The notes under the pieces: model-generated
The model's input: only the letters and a program-made list of their open reading frames with translations
What the model was told of the DNA's origin: nothing
The model's database searches: none
Position numbers and translations under genes: made by a program
Part shown: positions 55,759 to 63,589 of the stretch, in pieces
How positions within the stretch are numbered: the stretch's first letter is position 1
How the letters are laid out: every line of letters starts with the position of its first letter
Source: Streptomyces sp. 1331.2
GTDB taxonomy: Bacteria > Actinomycetota > Actinomycetes > Streptomycetales > Streptomycetaceae
NCBI RefSeq assembly: GCF_900199205.1
Contig: NZ_OBMJ01000001.1
Location: 6,317,001-6,381,000 of the forward strand
DNA length: 64,000 bases
Direction: 5' to 3'

Positions 55759-58700
55759 GTGGTCGACAGCTCGAACACGATGAACGGCACCGTGCACGGG
55801 GACGCCGTCCAGGCCGGGTACATCGGCAACGTCTACCTGGACGGGCGGCGTCCGCCGGCCGTGAAGGACGGGGACGACCCGTGGGTGCGCATCGCCGCGG
55901 AATCCCGCGCCTGGCAGCACGTACGGGCCGGTCGGGATGCCGAGACGTACCGGCGGGCCGCACTCGCGGCCGTCCGCCGACTCGCCCGGCTGCGCGACGC
56001 GGTGGACCGGGCGGACGACCTCGCGGACGACCCCTGGCAGGACCCCGGGATCGCCGTCCGCTTCGCCTCGCGCGTCGGCTGGCTGCTCGGGGACGGCTCG
56101 CTCGACCTCTACCCGGCCGAGGCGGCGCTGCTGGCGGTCGTCCCCTTCCTCTACCGGGTCCGCTCCCTGCAGCTGGCCGCCGCCCGGACGACCGTACGCC
56201 CGACCGACCTCCGGCCCACGGCGGCCCCCGAGGGCGACCGGGCGGCGTACGAGCAGTTCATCGAGTCCTACGACCTGCTCACCCACCGCACCCGCACCCG
56301 CCCCGACTCCGCCGCCCCCATCGGCTGGTGGCTCTACCACCGCTGGCTCGACCAGCACGAGGACCTGGCCGATCCCGAGGGTGTCCGCGAAATCCTCGAC
56401 CGGCTGCCGGTGCTGGACGAACTCGGCGAGACCTTCGCGCTCAAGCGGATCTGCGCCCTCCTGCACGGCCTCCGCCGAGGCCCCGACGTCACCAACCGCG
56501 ACTACCTCGCGGGCCTCCGCGAGGACGACCACCTGCGCGCCCCCGGCGAACAGCACGTCCGGGAACCGAGGTTGGCGCTCATTCTCGCCCTTGCCTACGG
56601 CACCGCCATCGAGACGACGGCCCTGCCCGACATCGTCGCCGAACACCTCGGCATCCCGCACGAAGTCGACCTCGCCGACCTGCGGGAGACCCTCGAACTG
56701 GCGGTCTGGGGCGGCTCCTACGACCTGCCGGTGCTGCGAGCGGAGTGCCGGCACGAGGCGGTGGTCGAAGGCCTGCGCGAGTACACGGCCAGGGCCGACG
56801 AACTCCTCCACGCCGTCCGCCGCGTGCTGGTGGGGCACCCGCTCCCCACCCGTCTCACCTCCGACGAGGCCGCCCCCGCCGCCGGTGCCTTCACCGGCTG
56901 GGCGAGGTTCCGGTTGGACGAACGCCGGGTACGCAGCCTGCTGATGGGCGTGGAGCTCTACCGGGACCGGGACCTGGCCGTCCGCGAGCTCTACCAGAAT
57001 GCCCTCGACGCCTGCCGCTACCGCCGGGCCAGGACGGAGTACCTGGACCGCACCAACACCCTCGGCGCCAGGTTCACCTACGACGGCCGCATCGACTTCC
57101 GCCAGAGTGTGGACCATGACGGCCGCGCCTACCTGGAGTGCGAGGACAACGGCGTCGGCATGGGCGAATCCGAGCTGCGGGGAGTGTTCTCGAATGCCGG
57201 CGCCCGCTTCGCGGAGCAACTGGACTTCAAACTCGAACGTGCCGAATGGCGGAAGGCTGATCCGCCCGTCGAGCTGTACCCCAACAGCCGCTTCGGCATC
57301 GGCGTGCTGAGCTACTTCATGCTCGCGGACGAGATCCAGGTCACCACCTGCCGCATGGACGCCACCGGCCGGATCGGCCCGCGGCTGGAGGTCTCCATCT
57401 ACGGCCCCAGCCACCTCTTCCGCATCACCGAACGCGAGGACAGCTGCCGCAAGCCCGGCACCACCGTCCGCCTGTACCTGCGGGACGACATCGACCTGGA
57501 GGAGACCTGGTCCGCCCTCGACGTCCTCGAACGCCTGCTGGGAGTAGCGGAGTTCCGTACCACCGTCGCCCATGGCGAGCGCGGATCGGTCTGGGAACCG
57601 GGAGTGTTCAGGCCCCGGTCGGCGCCTGAGAGCGAGACCTTCGGCCTCGACGCGCACGGCGTGACGGTTTCGTGGAAGGACGCTCCGGACGGTGCGCACG
57701 TGGTCTGGTGCGAGGAAGGCGGAGCGCTGTTGGTCGACGGCCTGCTGGTCGAACCGGAGGTGAGGCGAGGAGTTTTCTCGCCGTGGAAAGACAGCCTTGC
57801 GGGTGCCGTGGTGAACCTCTCGGGCCGCTTCGCGCCGGGGAAGATGTCGGTGGATCGGCGACGGGTCATCGACGACACGTCGGGAACGGTCGGCGCGTTG
57901 TTGGCCGAAGGGGCCGGTGAACTCGTCAGGTCCGATTCGGGACTGTTCGGAATGGAATGGGTCGGTCGGCTCACTGACGACTGCATTCAGCTCGCCGATC
58001 TGGTGGCAGCGGAGGCGGTACGTCAGGGCTGCCGGCTGACGTCACAAGGGATCGCATTCGACCTGGGAAGAGCGGGACTCTTCCCCGCAGACCGGAGGAT
58101 TCTTGGCTACATCGGGATCGGACTCGACCCGGAGGAGAACCGGAGGAACCAGGAGAGCGCGACGCCATCGGATCACGTGCTCCTCTGGAGGCTGATGGCG
58201 CACGGGAGGACAGACCGACTGGAACGGTTGGCTGGTGTGTCCGCAATGGCTCTCGCAACCCGAGACATCCGATTGGCGAAGCCTTCCGACTCGGCCCTCC
58301 TGATCACGCGAGGTTCTCGCCGCCAGGCACGGACCTGGAGGGAGTCGGTATCCGAGAGCTGGCTCGCCGAGGTGGCCGCCGAGTTGGGCCTGACTCATGA
58401 GCAGGTGCGTGAACGGGCTGCTGCGCTCGGGCTCGAAGCTGACGACGAGAGAGTGTCACCGTCCGGTGGTGGCGAAGCCGCTCTGCCGATCGGTGTAGCC
58501 GAGCTGTTCGAGATCTGGAAGTTCGGAAGGGAGCCGATGGAGGCTGTCGTCGAACGTCTGACCAGCCGTGGCGTGGTCGTTTCCGCCGAGGTGTCGAAGA
58601 CGGCTGCAGCGATGGTGGCCGATCCGGTGCTTCTGCTTGGAGGAAAGGGCCTGTCAACGTTCGGCACGCCGTTCGAGCGGGATGGCTCGGTTGCGCCAGG

Positions 58701-59577
58701 GTATCTGGCAAAAGCGAGTTCGGTGCTCGGGATTTCGACTTCCGAGGCCTGTGCTGCCTTTGCCAAGTACGGAATCGCGGCTGATGCCACAGGACTTCCG
58801 GACTTCCCGTCCAGTGATGACGTGAGGTCGCTGAGCGTACGCCTCAACGGCACGAGCCCCTGGCTCAACCGCTCGAAGACGGCGTCCGTGGTCCACGTGC
58901 TGCAAGCCGCGGCGACCGAGTCGATCGGTGTGGCTGACGTCATCGATCGGCTGACGGCTGTGGGAATCCCGGTTCCGTCGTTGCCCGCGGACGCCAGTGC
59001 CGAGGACGTGGAGCTCTTCAGGGACAAGGCGGGCGGGTTCCGGTGGTTTGACAGCCTTTCCTATGGACGCCTCTTCGCGGTTGTCGGACGTGGTGTGTTC
59101 ACGCTGCAGGAGGCGATCGATCGGTATCGGACCTATGGATTCCACGTTCCCATGAATGCGCCGGAGGTGAATTCCCTCCTGGACTTCCAACTGCTCTCCG
59201 GCCACGGCCCGATGAAGTGGCCGAACACGGAGGTCGGCAGTGTCGTGCCGTTCGCCGACCTGATCATGGCGGCGAGCGCGACGGGGCGGAACCCGGAAGA
59301 GCTCGTGGCTCGCCTCAAGGCGTGCGGGATCCCGGTGTCGACGGAGACGCTCCCGGCCGATGTCTCCCTGCGGGAGGCGGAGGATTTGGTTCGGTCCTTC
59401 GCGAGATCGTCCAGTAGGCCGTCCTCGTTGGCCCTGTTGCTGAGAGAGGAAGATCGACTCGGAAGGTCCGCCCGGCAGATCCACTCGTGGCTTCATGAGT
59501 GGGGCGTGGTCGATCGAGACCTTGCGGACGTCGTCCGTGCCGCCCTCGCCCGGGTGCCGGTGGAGGATCCCTCGTAG
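55759..59577 (+). CDS. Large Hsp90-like (GHKL) ATPase with C-terminal winged-helix repeats; candidate conflict-system sensor
   Basis: 1272 residues from GTG 55759 with GGGGAGGGG 8 bases upstream. The first 35 residues (NGTVHGDAVQAGYIGNVYL) match a short beta-strand motif seen at the start of many actinobacterial NACHT/NB-ARC-type conflict proteins. A helical region follows. The GHKL ATPase lies at about 395-560: ELYQNALDACRYR (N box), ECEDNGVGMGESE (G1) and SRFGIGVLSYF (G2). An Hsp90-like middle domain follows. From about residue 840 there are repeated 60-90-residue units with HTH-like helices (LTHEQVRERAAALG, EAVVERLTSRGVVV, EELVARLKACGIPVS) and, in several, a SLP/LPADxSxxD connector. No signal peptide. 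Role inferred only. Confidence 0.75.
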   Translation: MVDSSNTMNGTVHGDAVQAGYIGNVYLDGRRPPAVKDGDDPWVRIAAESRAWQHVRAGRDAETYRRAALAAVRRLARLRDAVDRADDLADDPWQDPGIAVRFASRVGWLLGDGSLDLYPAEAALLAVVPFLYRVRSLQLAAARTTVRPTDLRPTAAPEGDRAAYEQFIESYDLLTHRTRTRPDSAAPIGWWLYHRWLDQHEDLADPEGVREILDRLPVLDELGETFALKRICALLHGLRRGPDVTNRDYLAGLREDDHLRAPGEQHVREPRLALILALAYGTAIETTALPDIVAEHLGIPHEVDLADLRETLELAVWGGSYDLPVLRAECRHEAVVEGLREYTARADELLHAVRRVLVGHPLPTRLTSDEAAPAAGAFTGWARFRLDERRVRSLLMGVELYRDRDLAVRELYQNALDACRYRRARTEYLDRTNTLGARFTYDGRIDFRQSVDHDGRAYLECEDNGVGMGESELRGVFSNAGARFAEQLDFKLERAEWRKADPPVELYPNSRFGIGVLSYFMLADEIQVTTCRMDATGRIGPRLEVSIYGPSHLFRITEREDSCRKPGTTVRLYLRDDIDLEETWSALDVLERLLGVAEFRTTVAHGERGSVWEPGVFRPRSAPESETFGLDAHGVTVSWKDAPDGAHVVWCEEGGALLVDGLLVEPEVRRGVFSPWKDSLAGAVVNLSGRFAPGKMSVDRRRVIDDTSGTVGALLAEGAGELVRSDSGLFGMEWVGRLTDDCIQLADLVAAEAVRQGCRLTSQGIAFDLGRAGLFPADRRILGYIGIGLDPEENRRNQESATPSDHVLLWRLMAHGRTDRLERLAGVSAMALATRDIRLAKPSDSALLITRGSRRQARTWRESVSESWLAEVAAELGLTHEQVRERAAALGLEADDERVSPSGGGEAALPIGVAELFEIWKFGREPMEAVVERLTSRGVVVSAEVSKTAAAMVADPVLLLGGKGLSTFGTPFERDGSVAPGYLAKASSVLGISTSEACAAFAKYGIAADATGLPDFPSSDDVRSLSVRLNGTSPWLNRSKTASVVHVLQAAATESIGVADVIDRLTAVGIPVPSLPADASAEDVELFRDKAGGFRWFDSLSYGRLFAVVGRGVFTLQEAIDRYRTYGFHVPMNAPEVNSLLDFQLLSGHGPMKWPNTEVGSVVPFADLIMAASATGRNPEELVARLKACGIPVSTETLPADVSLREAEDLVRSFARSSSRPSSLALLLREEDRLGRSARQIHSWLHEWGVVDRDLADVVRAALARVPVEDPS

Positions 59578-59635
59578 GCGCGGATTCCGGTGGATGTGCC
59601 GGCGCGGGAGCGGGCGTCGGGGGCGCGGCGGCGGG

Positions 59636-60112
59636 TCAGTGGCGTTGATCGAGTCTGGGGTCGGGTTTCCGTGAGCGGGCGGCGTCGGCGAGGAGGTGGG
59701 CGGCGTCGAGCGGGATGTCGAGGCGGCGGGCGATCCAGGGGGCGGGGCGGCCGGCGCAGGCGAGCATCCACGCGGAGTAGAGCTGGCCGAGTTGAGGTGC
59801 GTTCTCGGTGAGCAGCAGCGGGCGGACGGCTTCCATCGGGAAGCCTTCGAGGGCGCGGGCGCTGTATTCGCGGCCGTTGGGGCCGACCGGGGGCAGCGGG
59901 AGCGGGCGGCGGGTGTCGAGCCAGCGGCTGAGGAGGACGGCGCCGACGACGAGCAGGCCGGTGCCGGAGGCGCCGATCAGGATGCCGCCGATGACGGGGC
60001 GGTCGTCCTCCTCGGCCATGCCCAGGGCGATTTCCTCCAGGACGAGCAGGCCGAGCACGGTGAGGAGGACCGCGGCCTCGCCGGGGCGCGGGTGGAGCCG
60101 GGACGTCGTCAT
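59636..60112 (-). CDS. Small membrane protein, two TM helices
   Basis: 158 residues from ATG 60112 with AGAGG 6 bases upstream. TM1 is AVLLTVLGLLVLEEIALGM and TM2 is GGILIGASGTGLLVVGAVLLS. The cytoplasmic C-terminus includes APWIARRLDIPLDAAHLLADAA, which could be a small HTH-like helix pair. No family is recognised. Upstream there is a TetR-like dyad and a very long palindrome. Confidence 0.7.
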   Translation of the reverse strand: MTTSRLHPRPGEAAVLLTVLGLLVLEEIALGMAEEDDRPVIGGILIGASGTGLLVVGAVLLSRWLDTRRPLPLPPVGPNGREYSARALEGFPMEAVRPLLLTENAPQLGQLYSAWMLACAGRPAPWIARRLDIPLDAAHLLADAARSRKPDPRLDQRH

Positions 60113-60241
60113 GCGGAACCTCTTCCTCGGCGGGGTGGCCGGGGCTTCGGGGCGGGTGCGGCGATTCACCTTCCGTACAACGGCGGCGGGCGGTCCGGGG
60201 CACGCTTGGGCGGGCCGGGCGGTGAAACGCCGGATCGGAGT

Positions 60242-60254
60242 TGACGTACCGTCA
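60242..60254. promoter_or_regulatory. TetR-like dyad
   Basis: TGACG-TAC-CGTCA is a perfect 5-bp inverted repeat about 130 bases upstream of the small membrane protein gene. Confidence 0.35.
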
Positions 60255-60264
60255 GATGACTTGC

Positions 60265-60297
60265 TTGGTCGGCTGATTGGTCGGCTGATTGGTCGCC
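60265..60297. repeat. 12-bp tandem repeat, about 2.75 copies
   Basis: TTGGTCGGCTGA is repeated at 60265 and 60277, with a partial third copy at 60289. Confidence 0.75.
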
Positions 60298-60415
60298 ACG
60301 CGGACGCCTCGGGTCTCGCCTCCTTCCGGTCGGGCGTGCCGTGGGGCACGTTCGTCGACGGGGTGGGGAGCTCGGGTTCGGAGGGGTCGGACCTCGTACC
60401 AGCATAGCCTGAGCA

Positions 60416-60447
60416 TGCCAACTTCGACAGTCCTGTCGAAGTTGGCA
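60416..60447. promoter_or_regulatory. 32-bp near-perfect palindrome
   Basis: The 15-bp arms (TGCCAACTTCGACAG and its exact complement) are separated by only two bases. A two-base centre favours a protein-binding operator or DNA cruciform over a plain terminator, though an RNA hairpin could form by opening the centre. It lies between the 3' end of the stress-protein gene and the 5' side of the small membrane protein gene. Confidence 0.7.
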
Positions 60448-60490
60448 GCCGGGGAGCCGTGGGGCACGGGTCGTGGGGCGGCAGCCGGCC

Positions 60491-60540
60491 TCAGCGGGCC
60501 TCAGTCGGTCTCAGCGGGGCTCAGTCGGTCTCAGCGCGCC
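60491..60540. repeat. 10-bp tandem repeat, five units
   Basis: Five consecutive 10-base units of the form TCAGYSGGNC, with two alternating versions, run into the last codons and stop of the universal stress protein gene. Confidence 0.8.
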
Positions 60541-61016
60541 AGGAGGGGCAGCGGGGCGCCGGTGCGGGCGGTGAGTTCGAGGCGGGTGAGGAGGGCGGAG
60601 GGGGAGACCTCGACCACGCGGCAGCCGGCCCGGTGGCGGCAGTGCCGGGCGACCGAGCCGTGGCGCAGCCGGTCCAGGCGGCGGCGGGTGGCGGCGCCGA
60701 GGACGAGCAGGTCGTCCGGGCCGGTGACGGCGCCGACCAGGGCGGGCCCGGGGTCGGTGTTGACCACCAGCGGGTGGATGACCAGGCCGGACGGGTAGCC
60801 GCCGTAGGCCTGCTCGAAGGCGATGTCCAGGCGCCGGCGAGCGGCGTGCTCCAGTTCGGAGAGCGGGCGCAGGTCGTCCCGCCCGTCGGCGCTCCAGGCT
60901 GCGACGGGTACCAGCACCGCCCGGTACCGGGCCGCTTCGCCGACGGCGTGGTAGAGGGCGGCCAGACTGCTCAGTGATCCGCTCAGGCCGACGATCACTC
61001 GGGTGGTCCCGGTCAT
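60531..61016 (-). CDS. Universal stress protein (UspA family)
   Basis: 161 residues from ATG 61016 with GGAGG 9 bases upstream. VIVGLSGSLSSLAALYHAV is the Usp N-terminal strand-helix, and LLVLGAATRRRLDRLRHGSVARHCRHRAGCRVVEV contains a degenerate G-x9-GS ATP-binding loop. The C-terminal extension runs into a tandem repeat at DNA level. Usp proteins respond to stress, stasis or oxygen; the specific role is unknown. Confidence 0.82.
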   Translation of the reverse strand: MTGTTRVIVGLSGSLSSLAALYHAVGEAARYRAVLVPVAAWSADGRDDLRPLSELEHAARRRLDIAFEQAYGGYPSGLVIHPLVVNTDPGPALVGAVTGPDDLLVLGAATRRRLDRLRHGSVARHCRHRAGCRVVEVSPSALLTRLELTARTGAPLPLLAR

Positions 61017-61141
61017 GGCCGTTCGCCTCCGTTTCTCGGGTGGGGTCTCCCCGGCGGTCTCCCGGTGGAGTTCTCCCGGTCAGGCACTCCTTGCTTCGGA
61101 TGACTCCAGTGAACCCCGGAACCGGTCCGTCCGTACCGCCG

Positions 61142-61176
61142 CCGGAGCCGTCATGACGCCGTCATGACGGCTCCGG
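61142..61176. terminator. 16-bp-stem hairpin
   Basis: CCGGAGCCGTCATGAC pairs perfectly with GTCATGACGGCTCCGG across a GCC loop. No gene ends nearby: the stress protein diverges to the left. It may be an operator or a leader hairpin rather than a terminator. Confidence 0.5.
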
Positions 61177-61313
61177 GACGCATCTTGACGGCCTGCTGAC
61201 AGCCGTGGCGGTCCGCCGACGGCGCGCGGATGCCGCGCAGCCCGGCCCCGGCACGAACACCACCGGGCCCGGCGCGCCATGCCCGCATTGACGAGGCCTT
61301 GGCGGCGTGCGGG

Positions 61314-61374
61314 CCGTCCTTGACGACTCCCTGACACCGTCAACGGGCCGCTGTCAGGGGGGCGTCAAGGACGG
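61314..61374 (+). promoter_or_regulatory. 61-base two-part hairpin in the lysA leader
   Basis: Outer arms CCGTCCTTGACG and CGTCAAGGACGG (12 bp), a symmetrical 3x3 internal loop, and inner arms CCCTGACA and TGTCAGGG (8 bp) enclose a 15-base loop. A 14-bp part of the right arm, GCGTCAAGGACGGG (61362-61375), is repeated directly at 61394-61407, 32 bp later. Confidence 0.6.
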
Positions 61375-61480
61375 GAGCGGGGGCGTAGGCCATGCGTCAA
61401 GGACGGGTGCGGTCGGTGTGCGCAGGGTCTCCACTGGAGGGGTCCGGCCGTACGGCCCGCCGCCCGAAGGGATCCCCGCC

Positions 61481-61675
61481 ATGACCAGTGCCACCACCGC
61501 CATCGGCGTTCTCGGCGTCAACGGGGCCGTCGAGGCCGACGAATCGCCGGTGCGGACGATCCGTCTGCTGTCGCGGACCGCCCACGCGGAGCCGCCGGAA
61601 CCGGCCCCGGCCGACCGCGACCGCATCCGCACCCGCCCGGCGCACTGCCGCACCGCGATGCACTTCGAGGACTGA
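61481..61675 (+). CDS. Small peptide gene upstream of lysA
   Basis: 64 residues from ATG 61481, ending 37 bases before the lysA start; an upstream in-frame start at 61307 is less likely. The sequence has no Lys, so it is not an attenuation leader of the classic type. It has no signal peptide or membrane helix; the C-terminal half is Arg/Pro/Ala-rich with His and Cys near the end. No family is recognised. It is probably co-transcribed with lysA. Confidence 0.5.
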   Translation: MTSATTAIGVLGVNGAVEADESPVRTIRLLSRTAHAEPPEPAPADRDRIRTRPAHCRTAMHFED

Positions 61676-61712
61676 ACCGGCCGCCGCCCCGACCCCTTCC
61701 CAGGAGCACCCC

Positions 61713-63086
61713 ATGTCCCAGCTCATCGCCCGCCCCGCCACCGCAACCCCGACCACTGATGCCCCCGCGGCCGACGCCCCCGCCGACGTGCTCGGCGGCC
61801 CCTGGCCGGCCTCGGCGCGGCCCGGCCGGAGCGGCGACCTGCTGGTCGGCGGGGTCGGGCTGGCCGAGGCCGCCGAGCGGTTCGGCACCCCGCTGTACGT
61901 GCTGGACGAGGGCGAGGTCCGGGCCCGCGCCCGGGCCTACCGGCGGGCACTGCCGCACGCCGACGTGCTGTACGCGGCCAAGGCCTTCCTGTGCAGCGCC
62001 ATGGCCGACTGGGTGGCCGACGAGGGCCTTGGCCTGGACGTCTGCTCCGCCGGCGAACTCCGGCTGGCCGTCTCGGCGGGCTTCCCGGCGCAGCGGATCC
62101 TGCTGCACGGCAACGCCAAGTCCCCGGAGGAGCTGCGGCTGGCCCGGCGGCTGCGGGTCGGGCGGATCGTCATCGACGGCCCGGCGGAGATCGCCCGGCT
62201 GGCCGCGCTGGTGGCTGCCGACACCCCGCAGAAGGTGCTGGTGCGGGTCGTCCCGGGCATCGCGGCCGGGCACCACGCGGCGGTGCGGACCGGCGTCGGC
62301 GGACAGAAGTTCGGCTTCCCGATCGAGGGCGGCGACGCCGCGGACGCCATCGCCCGGGTGCTCGATCAGCCGGGCCTCGAACTCGCCGGTCTGCACTGCC
62401 ACTTGGGATCACAGATCACCCAGGTGGAGCCGTACCTACGGGCGGTGGACGCGCTGGTCGGCCTGCTGGCGCAGGTCCGGGATCGGCACGGCGTCGAGCT
62501 GCCCGAGCTGGACCTCGGCGGCGGCCACGGCATCAAGTACCTGCCCGACGACGAGGAGCTGGACCTCGCCGAGTTCGCCGTCCGGGTCACCGACCGGCTG
62601 GCGGTGCGCTGCGCCGAGACCGGGCTGGCGGTGCCGCGCCTGGTGGTGGAGCCCGGCCGCGCGGTGGCCGGCCCGTCGGCGGTGGCGGTGTACCGGGTGC
62701 TGTCGGTCAAGCACACGGCGGACGGCCGCTGCTTCGTTGCCGTGGACGGCGGGATGAGCGACAACCCGCGCCCGGCGCTGTACGGATCGCCGTACAGCGT
62801 CCGCCTGGTGGGCCGGCGGTCGGAGGCGGGCTCGGCCCGGGTGGACGTGGTCGGCCGGCACTGCGAGGCCGGCGACGTCCTGGTGCGCGGTGCCGCCCTG
62901 CCCGCCGACCTGCGACCTGGCGACCTGCTGGCCGTGCCGGCGGCCGGGGCGTACCAGCTCTCGATGGCCTCCGGCTACAACCTGGTCGGCCGCCCGGCGG
63001 TGGCGGCGGTGCGGGACGGTCGGGCCCGGCTGCTGATCAGGCGGGAGACGGTCGAGGACCTCCGCCTGCGGGAGGTCGGCCGGTAG
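61713..63086 (+). CDS. lysA: Diaminopimelate decarboxylase (PLP, fold III)
   Basis: 457 residues from ATG 61713 with AGGAG 6 bases upstream. The PLP lysine is in VLYAAKAFLC near residue 90. HCHLGSQ, GGGHGIKYL and VEPGRAVAGPSA are PLP/phosphate motifs, and GRHCEAGDVL carries the conserved Cys-Glu that contacts the substrate. The length is normal. It decarboxylates meso-DAP to lysine. Related fold-III decarboxylases share motifs, so arginine/ornithine-type activity is an outside alternative. It is preceded by a structured leader and a small peptide gene. Confidence 0.88.
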   Translation: MSQLIARPATATPTTDAPAADAPADVLGGPWPASARPGRSGDLLVGGVGLAEAAERFGTPLYVLDEGEVRARARAYRRALPHADVLYAAKAFLCSAMADWVADEGLGLDVCSAGELRLAVSAGFPAQRILLHGNAKSPEELRLARRLRVGRIVIDGPAEIARLAALVAADTPQKVLVRVVPGIAAGHHAAVRTGVGGQKFGFPIEGGDAADAIARVLDQPGLELAGLHCHLGSQITQVEPYLRAVDALVGLLAQVRDRHGVELPELDLGGGHGIKYLPDDEELDLAEFAVRVTDRLAVRCAETGLAVPRLVVEPGRAVAGPSAVAVYRVLSVKHTADGRCFVAVDGGMSDNPRPALYGSPYSVRLVGRRSEAGSARVDVVGRHCEAGDVLVRGAALPADLRPGDLLAVPAAGAYQLSMASGYNLVGRPAVAAVRDGRARLLIRRETVEDLRLREVGR

Positions 63087-63099
63087 GTCGGCACGCACG

Positions 63100-63529
63100 A
63101 ACGGTCAATCTCGCCGGGGTCCTGGTCGGCGCCCCGGCCGGGCAGCCGGAGTTCACCGAGTGGGCGTCGCTGCTGGGCCGCGACGGCGCCGCGATCCCCT
63201 TCCTGCGCTACCTGCCCGAACGCCTCGACCCCCTCGGCGCACGCGTCGAGGCGGCACTGCGCGAACGGCTGGCCGCAGCGCCGTCGTTCGTCGCCTTCGA
63301 GGGCTACGACACGATCGCCGTCCTCGCCGAGGCGCTGCGCTCACAGGGCGTGGACCGGGGTCGCATCGCCGAGGCCTGGCCGAGCATCGCGGTCGAAGGC
63401 ACCCGGGGCACGATCCGGTTCTCCCGCGTGCCGGGCACCAGCGTCCGGCAGTGGGCCTGGCCACCGGTCCAGGTGGCCGCCCGCGATCCGGCGGCCCCCG
63501 ACCGCTTCCGGAGCCTCTGGAACGGCTGA
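63100..63529 (+). pseudogene. C-terminal fragment of a periplasmic amino-acid-binding protein
   Basis: The frame reads NLAGVLVGAPAGQPEF...SFVAFEGYDTIAVLAEALRSQGVDRGRIAEAW...GTIRFSRVPGTSVRQWAWPPVQV, which matches the last third of leucine/branched-chain-type ABC-binding proteins (Peripla_BP_6). There is no start codon near the beginning of the similarity, and lysA ends 13 bases upstream. The N-terminal two thirds and signal peptide are missing, so I treat it as a remnant left by deletion. Confidence 0.6.
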
Positions 63530-63589
63530 GCCGCCTTCCTGAAGCGGCGCGCTCCCACGCCGTCGTGCCCGCGGTTCGCGCCGGACCCA

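Larger units (their letters stand above)
60113..60530. other. Intergenic region rich in repeats and palindromes
   Basis: 418 bases with no supported gene. It contains the dyad at 60242-60254, the 12-bp tandem repeat at 60265-60297, the palindrome at 60416-60447 and the start of the 10-bp tandem repeat. A minus-strand promoter TTGGCA-17-TACGAG, with its -35 overlapping the palindrome's right arm, is possible but weak. Confidence 0.5.
61017..61480. other. Structured intergenic region upstream of lysA
   Basis: 464 bases without a supported gene but with two strong hairpins (61142-61176, 61314-61374) and several TTGACG/CGTCAA elements at about 61194, 61289, 61320 and (inverted) 61363 and 61395. 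It is far more structured than other gaps in the window. Confidence 0.6.

Noticed and set aside
60265-60540. CRISPR-like tandem repeats
   Set aside because: Units are 10 and 12 bp without spacers, and no cas gene is present.
61017-61712. Lysine riboswitch or peptide attenuator for lysA
   Set aside because: I could not match the lysine riboswitch core, which is rare in actinobacteria, and the leader peptide has no Lys codons.
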